Shown: positions 32,575-39,517 of the stretch, piece by piece
Position numbering within the stretch: position 1 is the stretch's first letter
Layout of the letters: each line of letters opens with the position of its first letter
Origin: DASXVX01 sp036504075
Lineage (GTDB): Bacteria; Bacillota; Sulfobacillia; Symbiobacteriales; Symbiobacteriaceae
Length of the DNA: 42,260 nucleotides
Assembly (NCBI GenBank): GCA_036504075.1
Contig: DASXVX010000048.1
Coordinates: forward strand, 1 to 42,260
Direction of reading: 5' to 3'
Notes under the pieces: generated by a model
Told to the model about the DNA's origin: nothing
What the model saw: only the letters and a program-made list of their open reading frames with translations
The model's database searches: none
Program-made: the position numbers and the translations under genes

Positions 32575-33627
32575 TCAGCGGGCGGCGTCCCCCTGGACAC
32601 GCAAGTGGCCGGGTTCCCCCTTTGTCAGGTACCCGATTTCCTGAAAGCAGAGGCACCGGGCGGCCTTCAGGGCTTTGGCCATCGCCATGCGCTTCTCAGC
32701 CGGGACGGCCAGGAGGAGTCCGCCGGAAGTTTGGGCGTCCGCCAGGATCAGTTGCTGCGCGTCCGTGATCGCCTGCGACCACTGGGTGAATTCGGCCACG
32801 TAGCGGTGGTTGTTCCGGGTTCCGTTTGAGATGGCTTTATGAGCCAGAGGCAGCGCTTCGGGCATCACCGGAACCCGGCTGAAGTCGACCGTGGCAGCGA
32901 GCCCACTGGCTTTGGCCATCTCGTGCAGATGGCCGAGGAGGCCGAACCCGGTCACGTCGGTGCAGGCTGTTGCCCCGACCTTCACCATCGCTTGAGATGC
33001 GCCCTGGTTCAAGGCGGTCATCAGGGCCACGATGCGCGCTTCAAGTTCAGGGTCGGTGAGACCCTGGTCCAACGCCGTGGTGATGATGCCGCTGCCCAGC
33101 GGCTTGGTCAGGAACAGGACATCGCCATCCCGCCCGCCGCCTTTGGTGATCAGGCGATCCGGATGGACCACACCGGTGGCCGCCAGCCCATACTTGGGCG
33201 CGTAGTCTTCGATGGAGTGCCCGCCGGCAATTACCGCTCCGGCTTCGGCGACCTTGGCTGCGCCGCCCAGCATGATCTGCTCCATGTGGGCCAGGGGCAG
33301 GCTGCGCACCGGGAAGCCCACAAGGTTCAAGGCAAACACCGGGGTTGCCCCCACGGCGTAAAGGTCGCTGAGAGCATTGGCAGCCGCAACCTGGCCGAAG
33401 TCGTACGGGTCGTTCACGACTGGTGTGATGAAGTCGATCGTCTGCACCACCGCCAGTTCGTCGTTCACCCGATATACGACGGCGTCATCGCCGATTTTCC
33501 CCAGAAAGCGCGGGTCCGTAACCGCAGGCAGATGGCGCAGAACCTGCGCCAGATCGGCAGGGCCGATCTTGCATGCTCAGCCGGACCCTGGCGAGTAGGA
33601 CGTCAGGCGGACTGGCGGGTTGCTCAT
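32575..33627 (-). CDS. selD: Selenophosphate synthetase containing selenocysteine (UGA)
   Basis: 350 residues including one in-frame TGA read as selenocysteine. SelD makes selenophosphate from selenide and ATP. ATG 33627 follows AGGAGG. The N-terminus reads LTSYSPGSG-U-ACKIGPADLAQVL with TGA at 33579-33577, residue 17, exactly the active-site position (Cys17 in E. coli). Downstream the family is unmistakable: KIGDDAVVYRV, QTIDFITPVVNDPYDFGQVAAANALSDLYAVGATP, GGHSIEDYAPKYGLAATG, DVTGFGLLGHLHEMA, ILADAQTSGGLL. An apparent start at 33468 is only the part after the TGA. It follows lysR by 28 bp, so the two form an operon. Confidence 0.95.
33534..33579 (-). promoter_or_regulatory. Selenocysteine UGA with candidate bacterial SECIS hairpins
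   Basis: Seven bases after the UGA the mRNA forms AGATCGGC-CCT-GCCGATCT (33569-33551), an eight-pair stem with a tight loop. A second stem, GGCGCAG-GTT-CTGCGCC (33550-33534), follows immediately. Distance and shape fit a bacterial SECIS, which lies directly 3' of the UGA inside the coding region. Confidence 0.7.
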
Positions 33628-33655
33628 GGGGGTTCGCCTCCTAACTCTGTGGCAC

Positions 33656-34573
33656 TCAGCCGTTGGCACCGGCCACCCTGGATTCAAGCAAGGGTCTCAG
33701 CTTGCGCAGCAAGGCGGCAAACGCCATGGTGGCGGGCGCACGGCGCCCACCCTTTGGATAGGCCACGACAAACTGGCGGGTAAGGGCGAGGTCCGGGCCG
33801 GACAGCGCCTTCAGTACACCCTGCCGCAACTCCAGGATCACGGCATAGCGGGAGCAGAAGGCCACACCGCCGCCGGCCGCGACGGCCTGCTTGATCGCCT
33901 CCGTGCTGCCAAGCTCCCGGCTGATTGCGAGCGTCACCTTGCGCGCCGCCAGCATCTGCTCGATTGCCCGGCGGGTGTGAGAACCGGGTTCCCGCAGCAA
34001 CACCCGCGTGCCCGCAAGGTCCTCCAGCCGGACGGCCGGCCGCGCTGCCAACGGGTGGGTGGGTGCGGCTAGCAGCAGCAGTTCGTCCGGCATGAAGGGC
34101 TCTGTCGTTATGCCAACCGTGACCGGAAACTCGGGCAGCACGGCCATATCGACCGTCCCCGCTTCCAACATGGCGACGACCGACTGCGAGTCCCGAATGT
34201 CAAGATGCAGATCGATGCCGGGATAGCGGTCTTGATAGGCGGCTACCACCGGGCCCAGCAGGTAGTTGCCGGGCGTGGTGCTGGCCCCGACCGCCAGGCG
34301 CCCGCTCTCCACGTCCCGCAGTTCGGCCAGCGCCCGCGCCGCCTCCTGGGAGAGGTGAAGCATTTGCTCGGCGTACTCCAAAAGCCGCTGCCCGGCTTCC
34401 GTCAGCGCCGCCCCCCGCCCGCTCCGGGTAAACAACTGCGTGCCGTGTTCCTGTTCGAGCGCCTCGATGTGCCGGGAGACGGCGGACTGGCTTAATGACA
34501 GGTCCTCTGCTGCGCGCGTAAAACTCTGGAGACGGGCCACCCGGCAAAAGGTCTGCAAATGGTACAGATCCAC
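33656..34573 (-). CDS. LysR-family transcriptional regulator
   Basis: 305 residues from GTG 34573. GGAGGGG lies seven bases upstream and overlaps an apparent ATG at 34588, so GTG is the better start. HTH: LYHLQTFCRVARLQSFTRAAEDLSLSQSAVSRHIEALEQEHGTQLFTRSGRGAALTEAGQRLL. The effector domain (GRLAVGASTTPGNYLLGPVVAAYQDRYPGIDLHLDI) is closest to the CysL/CbbR-like branch. It is cotranscribed with selD and divergent from the cysteine desulfurase. The shared motif between them makes it the likely regulator of this region and of the methyltransferase/DsrE operon. Confidence 0.92.
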   Translation of the reverse strand: MDLYHLQTFCRVARLQSFTRAAEDLSLSQSAVSRHIEALEQEHGTQLFTRSGRGAALTEAGQRLLEYAEQMLHLSQEAARALAELRDVESGRLAVGASTTPGNYLLGPVVAAYQDRYPGIDLHLDIRDSQSVVAMLEAGTVDMAVLPEFPVTVGITTEPFMPDELLLLAAPTHPLAARPAVRLEDLAGTRVLLREPGSHTRRAIEQMLAARKVTLAISRELGSTEAIKQAVAAGGGVAFCSRYAVILELRQGVLKALSGPDLALTRQFVVAYPKGGRRAPATMAFAALLRKLRPLLESRVAGANG

Positions 34574-34611
34574 GGTGCACCCCTCCATGCATTTTTGTCA
34601 TGGCTTCTAAG

Positions 34612-34655
34612 AAATGATGCGATTGTAGTATAAGGTTATCCGTGATAGCCTGCAA
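34612..34655 (-). promoter_or_regulatory. lysR-selD promoter overlapping shared motif copy 2
   Basis: On the minus strand TTGCAG (34655-34650), a 17-bp spacer, then TATACT (34632-34627) form a good sigma-A promoter for lysR-selD. The shared motif (minus strand GCTATCACG 34649-34641, ATACTACAATCGCATCATTT 34631-34612) fills the spacer, -10 and start region, so a bound protein would compete with polymerase here. Confidence 0.7.
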
Positions 34656-34696
34656 GTGGCAACGTTGGGTGTCAGAAGAACCATTGGAGGGTTCCT

Positions 34697-35839
34697 ATGA
34701 AACTGCCGATCTACCTGGACTACAACGCCACGACTCCTGTTGACCCCGCCATTGCCGAGGTGATTCACCCGTACCTCCATGATCTGTTTGGCAATGCTTC
34801 GAGCGCACACGCCTACGGCTTTCAGGCCAAGAATGCGGTGGACTATGCGCGGTCGGAAGTGGCAGCCCTCCTCGGCTGTGCAGCAGATGAGGTCATCTTT
34901 ACCGCCAGCGGCAGCGAGGGCAACAATCTGGCCGTTAAGGGCGTGGCTTTCGCCCACGCAGAGCGGGGACGCCACCTGATCACCACACAGGTGGAGCACC
35001 CTGCCGTCCTGAACACCTGCCGCTACCTGGAAACCCGGCACGGATTCGCGGTCACTTACCTGCCGGTGGATGGCGACGGTCTTGTCAACCCCACGGATGT
35101 CGCCCGTGCCGTTCGCCCCGACACGACCCTGATTTCGGTCATGACCGCCAATAACGAAACGGGGACGGTCCAACCGATCAGGGAGATCAGCGCCGTGGCA
35201 AGGGAACGGGGGATCCTCTTCCACACCGACGCGGCGCAGGCCGTTGGCAAGATTCCACTGCAGGTCGATGACCTTGGTGTAGATCTGTTGACGGTGGTGG
35301 GGCACAAGATGTATGCGCCCAAGGGGGTCGGTGCGCTGTTCGTACGACGGGGTGTCAAGCTGGACTCGCTCATTCACGGCGCATCCCATGAAGTCGGACG
35401 CCGGGCCGGAACCGAGAACGTGCCATACGTGGTCGGCCTGGGGAAGGCCTGCGCCATTGCCCGGATGAATCTGCCCGAGGAGTCCCGTCGCCTGCAATCC
35501 CTGCGCGACCGGCTCCATGAGGCCCTGCTCGCCGGGGTGCCCGGTCTCCGGCTGAACGGTCATGCATCCTTCAGGCTCCCTAACACGCTCAACGTAAGCT
35601 TCCCCGGCACAGCAGGTTACGACATGTTGGCCCGGGCGCGGGAAGTGGCCGCCTCCACCGGATCGGCCTGCCACTCGGGGCGGCCCGAGGTATCGCCAGT
35701 CCTCGCGGCGATGGGTGTCCCGCCGGAGTGGGCGCTTGGCGCCGTCCGGCTTAGTGTTGGAAGGTGGACTACCGGCGAAGAGGTGGACCTTGCCGCAAGG
35801 ATGCTGGTGGATGCCTTCGCCAGTCGAGAGGACTCCTGA
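34697..35839 (+). CDS. Cysteine desulfurase / selenocysteine lyase-like (NifS family)
   Basis: 380 residues, ATG 34697 behind GGAGGG. PLP enzyme that removes sulfur (or selenium) from cysteine (selenocysteine) as an enzyme persulfide. YLDYNATTPVDPAIAEVI, GNASSAHAYG, FTASGSEGNNLAVKG, TQVEHPAVLNTC, VMTANNETGTVQPI, HTDAAQAVGKIPLQ, and VVGHKMYAPKGVGAL with the PLP Lys. GGRQE-like EVGRRAGTENV follows, and the catalytic Cys is in STGSACHSGRPEVSPVLAAMG. It is divergent from lysR-selD, which suggests it supplies selenium to SelD or sulfur to the DsrE proteins. Confidence 0.94.
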   Translation: MKLPIYLDYNATTPVDPAIAEVIHPYLHDLFGNASSAHAYGFQAKNAVDYARSEVAALLGCAADEVIFTASGSEGNNLAVKGVAFAHAERGRHLITTQVEHPAVLNTCRYLETRHGFAVTYLPVDGDGLVNPTDVARAVRPDTTLISVMTANNETGTVQPIREISAVARERGILFHTDAAQAVGKIPLQVDDLGVDLLTVVGHKMYAPKGVGALFVRRGVKLDSLIHGASHEVGRRAGTENVPYVVGLGKACAIARMNLPEESRRLQSLRDRLHEALLAGVPGLRLNGHASFRLPNTLNVSFPGTAGYDMLARAREVAASTGSACHSGRPEVSPVLAAMGVPPEWALGAVRLSVGRWTTGEEVDLAARMLVDAFASREDS

Positions 35840-35956
35840 CACCGGCCGGGGCGGCTCGCCCGCTCTTCGGCGAGGAGGCGATCCGCCTGGTCTTCCAGCG
35901 CACCCCGTTCCCGCTGGGCGATCGTTGGGGCCTCTGTGTCGCGGCTGCGTTTTGCT

Positions 35957-36033
35957 CCAGCAGTACTTCAGTAGTACTCCAGCAGGACTCTAGCAGGACT
36001 CTAGCTGGACTCTAGCTGGACTCTAGCTGGACT
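35957..36033. repeat. 11-bp tandem repeat array 1 (seven units)
   Basis: Seven exact 11-bp units with consensus YYAGCWGKACT (for example CTAGCAGGACT, CTAGCTGGACT). The last three units are identical. The 11-bp period is close to one turn of DNA, so any protein bound would meet all copies on the same face. Confidence 0.95.
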
Positions 36034-36186
36034 CGGATCGAGTGCCTCGGGACCCTTGCAGGGCGCCCACTGTGGCCGATTCGGCTGCAGTGGGGGTGAT
36101 GTTTGTGGGGTGGATCAGGCGGGCAGGAGTGCTCCGGGCTTATCGCCAGGGCCTACAGCGGAGCGGGTTTGGGTCCGGTATGCCGT
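36034..36186. other. Spacer between the two 11-bp arrays
   Basis: 153 bp with no credible gene. Contains CTGCAGTG/CACTGTGG-type inverted matches around 36070-36100 but nothing I can name. Confidence 0.4.
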
Positions 36187-36285
36187 CCAGCAGGACTGTA
36201 GCAGTACTCCAGCAGGACTCTAACAGTACTTCAGCTGGACTCTAGCTGGACTCTAGTTGGACTCTAGTTGGACTGTAGCAGGACT
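36187..36285. repeat. 11-bp tandem repeat array 2 (nine units)
   Basis: Nine 11-bp units of the same family as array 1, 153 bp further on (CCAGCAGGACT, GTAGCAGTACT, CTAACAGTACT, CTAGTTGGACT and others). The period is unbroken; variation sits mostly at positions 1-2, 6 and 8. Confidence 0.95.
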
Positions 36286-36339
36286 CCGCTACGCCCGTCC
36301 GGGGGGGCATACCAGTATCTGCTTGTTGAACGCTCCGCC

Positions 36340-36876
36340 GTCTCATGATAAGCTGTGTTTCCGCCGCTGAGTTGGCGAAACGATGAAAGACAAACCGAGG
36401 CTGTTTGACCGCAGCCTGGGCCAAATACGTGAGAGTTCAGCAGATGATTGCGCTGCGCAAACGGGGAGACAGCGATGTCGCCTGCACCCGGATCGCGTGG
36501 TGAGGAACTTCCTGGCACCGCTTCTGGCAGCAGAAGAAGTTGGCGCAGGACGCAAGTCCTGGCGGCGTGAGCCGACGATGGGGACGGCCATCTCCTCCGG
36601 GAGACGCTGGTACCTGTAAAGAGCTATAGAAACGCAAGCCGGCCCGTGAGGGCCGGATGAGACGGGCAATCTCCGCCACGGTGCAAGTCCAAGTAGGCGC
36701 AGGGGCGCGGGTAGGACGCAGTCCTTTGCGTAAGCGAGGACCACGGCCCTGGTCAGGCCGTGAGATAAATGATCATCCCGCCGGTCGAGTGACCGGCTGA
36801 CAAAACCAGGGGTATCGCTGGACTCTCACCGCATTAGAGGCTCGAACTGTGCAGTTTTGCATGGTTCGGGCCTTTT
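36340..36876 (+). ncRNA. Candidate structured RNA of unknown class
   Basis: No coding frame. A dense run of short hairpins, many with GNRA-like or small loops, all read on the plus strand: AGGAC-GCAA-GTCCT (about 36548), GGC-GGCGTGA-GCC, TCTCC-TCC-GGGAGA, GCCGGCCC-GTGA-GGGCCGG (36640-36658), CACGGCC-CTGGTCA-GGCCGTG (36742-36762), CCGGTC-GAGT-GACCGG (36781-36796). The run ends in an intrinsic terminator at 36839-36876. That combination suggests a transcribed structured RNA of about 0.5 kb. I could not match it to a known class; 5' end uncertain. Confidence 0.4.
36839..36876 (+). terminator. Intrinsic terminator ending the structured stretch
   Basis: GGCTCGAAC (36839-36847) with GTTCGGGCC (36864-36872), inner GCA/TGC pairs, then TTTT. 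Confidence 0.8.
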
Positions 36877-36982
36877 GCGTTGTCCGGCGATACAACGTGG
36901 ACTGGTGCGAGCGGGAAAAAGGGTAAGTGGCCCACGGCATTGAAACATTCCGTAGAATCAGGACCAATCGGAGGCGGGCGAT

Positions 36983-37348
36983 TTGGACCTTAACCACATG
37001 AAAGAGAAGTTCAGTTCGGCATATCTGATCGCCACGGCCTCGGTGGTTGGCCTGGTCACAACAGAGCCCCGGCCGGACCTCGACAGTACGGATTGGACGT
37101 TGGCATCTATCGGCGGGAACGGGCGGGTCAAATCCCCCAAGCTTGACGTCCAGCTCAAGTGCACAGCAGCCGATCTTTGCACGGAAACCCACATCCGGTT
37201 CAAGCTGGACCTGAAGAACTATGACGACCTGCGTGAGGAAGACGTCATGGTCCCGCGAATTCTGATGGTTGTGGTGGTTCCTGAGGATCCGGCTGATTGG
37301 GTTGACCTGACCGAGGATAGAATGCTCATGAGACGATGTGGGTATTAG
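36983..37348 (+). CDS. DUF4365-domain protein, C-terminally short
   Basis: 121 residues from TTG 36983 with GGAGG about eight bases upstream; no other start fits. MKEKFSSAYLIATASVVGLVTTEPRPDLDSTDWTL, then PKLDVQLKCT and FKLDLKNYDDLREEDVMVPRILMVVVVPEDPADWV are the DUF4365 blocks. The D...DVQLK arrangement recalls the PD-(D/E)xK nuclease fold, with the usual acidic residue replaced by Gln. Relatives continue after the LLLRxCxYW motif; here it stops at MRRCGY, so the C-terminal part is lost or dispensable. It is followed after 44 bp by a 382-aa gene, probably its partner. Confidence 0.72.
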   Translation: MDLNHMKEKFSSAYLIATASVVGLVTTEPRPDLDSTDWTLASIGGNGRVKSPKLDVQLKCTAADLCTETHIRFKLDLKNYDDLREEDVMVPRILMVVVVPEDPADWVDLTEDRMLMRRCGY

Positions 37349-37392
37349 GCGCTGCGGGGAATCATGGACCGGCTTGAGAGGAGGGACCTTCC

Positions 37393-38541
37393 GTGAAGGT
37401 AGCGGTGCGGGATGCGGATGCTCTCCTGTCCCTTCCGCCGAGAGAGGTTGCCGCGTACCTGCGGGGGCGAGGTTGGAATGAGACCAACCACCTGGGCGCC
37501 AAGGGATCGGTATGGACTCTCCGCACCGAGGATCACGACGAGTGCGAGTTGCTGCTTCCGCTGGATCGCAGCTTGCGGGACTTCAAGGTCAGAATGTCTG
37601 AGGTGCTGACAACGCTTGAAGAGGTGGAGCAGCGGTCACAGCTGGAGATTCTGCAGGATCTGAGCATGGTGGCCGGGGATCTCGTCCGTATCAGGCTCGA
37701 CCGGCTGGATGCTCGCAATGGCACCATTCCGCTGGACGCGGGCGTCAGACTCATCGAGAGCGTTCGGGATCTGATGGCGGCGGCGGCCTGTGCGGCTGTC
37801 GCGCCGAAGCCCTATTACCAGGCCCGGCGGCCGGCGCAGGTCGTGGAGTATATGCAGAAGGTCCGGCTGGGCCAGACCCAGCAGGGCAGCTATGTGGTCA
37901 ATGTTCTCTCTCGGGTTCCACCCGAGGTTGCCGTCGGCCAGATGCAGTTGCCGTTTGCCGGCCCACCGGAAGATCCGTATGAGCGCAAGGTGACGACAAC
38001 CCTCGCTTCCGGCCTGGCGGTGGCGCGGGGCGCGGTCGAGTCTTACAGCAGCATCGCGGATGTGCAGCGGATCGTGGCGCATGGGGTAAGTTCCAACCTC
38101 TGCGAGGCCCTGGCTGCGATCGGCCGCGATGAGTCGGTGCAGGAGATCGATATCAGCTTTGCCTGGGCGACGACTCGCCCGTTGTCCCGCTCGGTTCCCC
38201 ACTCACTGGTCTTCCCCTCGGACACGATCCCCGTCATCGGGGAGTTCGGCAGAGTCCTGCGGAGTACGGCGCCCCAGGAGGATGTGGAAGTGGCCGGCGT
38301 GGTGACCAGGTTGGAGCGGCAAGGCGAGCAGGACGAGGGGACGGCGACGATTTTCGGGACCGTGGACGGGGCGCCCCGGAAGGTGCGGGTCTATCTGCAG
38401 GGGGCAGATCATGCCCGGGCGATTGAGGCGTACCGGGACCGGGTGCCGGTGACGTGTGTCGGCGACCTGGTCAAGGATGGGCAGTCGTTCGTCCTGCGGA
38501 ATCCGCGGGGGTTCATGCTGGCGGGAGATGCAGAGGGTTGA
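37393..38541 (+). CDS. Unknown 382-aa protein downstream of DUF4365
   Basis: GTG 37393 follows GGAGGG. Soluble. N-terminal 100 residues: VAAYLRGRGWNETNHLGAKGSVWTL then a long helical part (TTLEEVEQRSQLEILQDLSMVAGDLVRIRL). The middle includes ACAAVAPKPYYQARRPAQVVEYMQKVRLGQTQQGSYVVNVLSRVPP. The C-terminal part looks like a beta-rich nucleic-acid or ligand domain (VEVAGVVTRLERQ, GTATIFGTVDGAPRKVRVYL, VTCVGDLVKDGQSFVLRNPRGFML), perhaps OB-like. No family recognised. It ends in a strong terminator and forms a two-gene unit with the DUF4365 gene; a defence or nuclease-type module is only a guess. Confidence 0.8.
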   Translation: MKVAVRDADALLSLPPREVAAYLRGRGWNETNHLGAKGSVWTLRTEDHDECELLLPLDRSLRDFKVRMSEVLTTLEEVEQRSQLEILQDLSMVAGDLVRIRLDRLDARNGTIPLDAGVRLIESVRDLMAAAACAAVAPKPYYQARRPAQVVEYMQKVRLGQTQQGSYVVNVLSRVPPEVAVGQMQLPFAGPPEDPYERKVTTTLASGLAVARGAVESYSSIADVQRIVAHGVSSNLCEALAAIGRDESVQEIDISFAWATTRPLSRSVPHSLVFPSDTIPVIGEFGRVLRSTAPQEDVEVAGVVTRLERQGEQDEGTATIFGTVDGAPRKVRVYLQGADHARAIEAYRDRVPVTCVGDLVKDGQSFVLRNPRGFMLAGDAEG

Positions 38542-38554
38542 GGTCGCAGGAGAC

Positions 38555-38598
38555 GGGCCCGACTCGCACTGGGGGTGCGGGTCGGGCCCTTCCTCTTT
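38555..38598 (+). terminator. Intrinsic terminator of the DUF4365 unit
   Basis: GGGCCCGAC and CGCAC (38555-38568) pair with GTGCG and GTCGGGCCC (38575-38589), with one bulged position on each side, followed by TTCCTCTTTT. Confidence 0.88.
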
Positions 38599-38609
38599 TG
38601 GGAGCACTC

Positions 38610-38638
38610 TTAAAATGAGCGAGTCCATCCTGTATAAT
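38610..38638 (+). promoter_or_regulatory. Promoter of the 84-aa gene
   Basis: TTAAAA (38610-38615), 17-bp spacer, then TGTATAAT with a consensus -10 TATAAT (38633-38638) and a TG just upstream. The weak -35 is offset by the strong -10. Confidence 0.6.
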
Positions 38639-38733
38639 GAAGTGAGAATAGTGTGTAGCCAGAGGGTTTGCGTGGGCAACGTTTAGATGCCGTGCTGCCC
38701 GTAGCACCAATACCAGGATGGAGGGAAGCTTCC

Positions 38734-38988
38734 ATGAGTCACGCTAACGATGTGCGGGCTTACTGTGCGACACAGATCATCGCGCCTGCCCGCACCAAGG
38801 GAGAAACGGAAGTGGCAATCCGTGCCGGCGACGTGCATCGTGCCATGGGCTACCAGAACCGCCTGCCTCTCGTTTGCTCGGCGCTTGGCGCCGCAGTGTT
38901 CGAGGAGACAGCCCGGGTGAAACGAACGTCGGTCGAAGGGCCGCTCGCCAGCACCACTACGGTGCTTCGGTTTACGATTCTACCTTGA
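38734..38988 (+). CDS. Small conserved-type protein, 84 aa
   Basis: ATG 38734 behind GGAGGGAAG. VRAYCATQIIAPARTKGETEVAIRAGDVHRAMGYQNRLPLVCSALGAAVFEET is a pattern I have met in small uncharacterised bacterial and archaeal proteins (xxIRAGDVHxxMGxxNRxPxVCSAL). Function unknown; a small nucleic-acid-binding role is a guess. Monocistronic, with its own promoter and terminator. Confidence 0.75.
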   Translation: MSHANDVRAYCATQIIAPARTKGETEVAIRAGDVHRAMGYQNRLPLVCSALGAAVFEETARVKRTSVEGPLASTTTVLRFTILP

Positions 38989-39035
38989 GCAATCACTGCG
39001 GACTCCACACAGGACTAATACGCCGGACGAACAGG

Positions 39036-39073
39036 GACGAGTTCGAACAAGGCCATGCGGGCTCGTCTTTTTT
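39036..39073 (+). terminator. Intrinsic terminator of the 84-aa gene
   Basis: GACGAG (39036-39041) pairs with CTCGTC (39062-39067), followed by six T's. Confidence 0.8.
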
Positions 39074-39124
39074 CGCGCGTCCGCGCCTGGCGCCCTGGTC
39101 GAGCGCCTACTGGTCATGTGCAGA

Positions 39125-39496
39125 CTAGTGATGGCTGATCCCATCGCTGATCTTGGTACCGAGTAGCTGAGCGATGGTCTGAACAAACTCGTCCCGAGCA
39201 TCGGCTGCTTCCTTGAACAGGATGGCAAAGTGTGTCTCTGCAATCAAGCCCGAGTCGTCCAGGTACATCTCCGGCTCCATCGAACTCCACACCTTGATCT
39301 CCCATGCGGGGGCAAAGGTGGCCCTGTCAGCTTGCGGACCGGCCTCCCACGTTACGCTGCCGTCAAGGACCGCAGCACCCTCGGTCACCTGGCCGACGAT
39401 TCCCAGGCCCTGCAGAAGGCCGACAACCTTGTCGATATCCGCCTGGGTTGGTATGTACGAGGGATCTGCCAGCAGGTAAGTCTCATTCCAGCTCAC
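39125..39496 (-). CDS. Hypothetical protein, 123 aa
   Basis: GTG 39496 behind GGAGGG. Small soluble acidic protein: MSWNETYLLADPSYIPTQADIDKVVGLLQGLGIV, WEIKVWSSMEPEMYLDD, FKEAADARDEFVQTIAQLLG. The pattern resembles immunity or tail-type small proteins but no family is recognised. It lies 21 bp downstream of the secreted 502-aa gene, on the same strand. Confidence 0.7.
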   Translation of the reverse strand: MSWNETYLLADPSYIPTQADIDKVVGLLQGLGIVGQVTEGAAVLDGSVTWEAGPQADRATFAPAWEIKVWSSMEPEMYLDDSGLIAETHFAILFKEAADARDEFVQTIAQLLGTKISDGISHH

Positions 39497-39517
39497 ACGG
39501 GTCCCTCCAGTTCTGGG

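Noticed and set aside
32432..32644. 70-aa plus-strand frame downstream of shared motif copy 1
   Set aside because: It overlaps the selD terminator and the end of selD and has an unlikely composition; a plus-strand transcript from the motif cannot be excluded but no protein is supported.
32575..33468. SelD starting at 33468 as a truncated or pseudogene form
   Set aside because: The frame upstream continues with conserved SelD residues on both sides of a single TGA at the Sec/Cys position and has a good ribosome site, so selenocysteine explains it better.
35957..36285. 11-bp arrays considered as CRISPR
   Set aside because: No spacers between units and period far too short.
36383..36619. 78-aa plus-strand frame in the structured stretch
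   Set aside because: No ribosome site, passes through several stable hairpins, no family resemblance.
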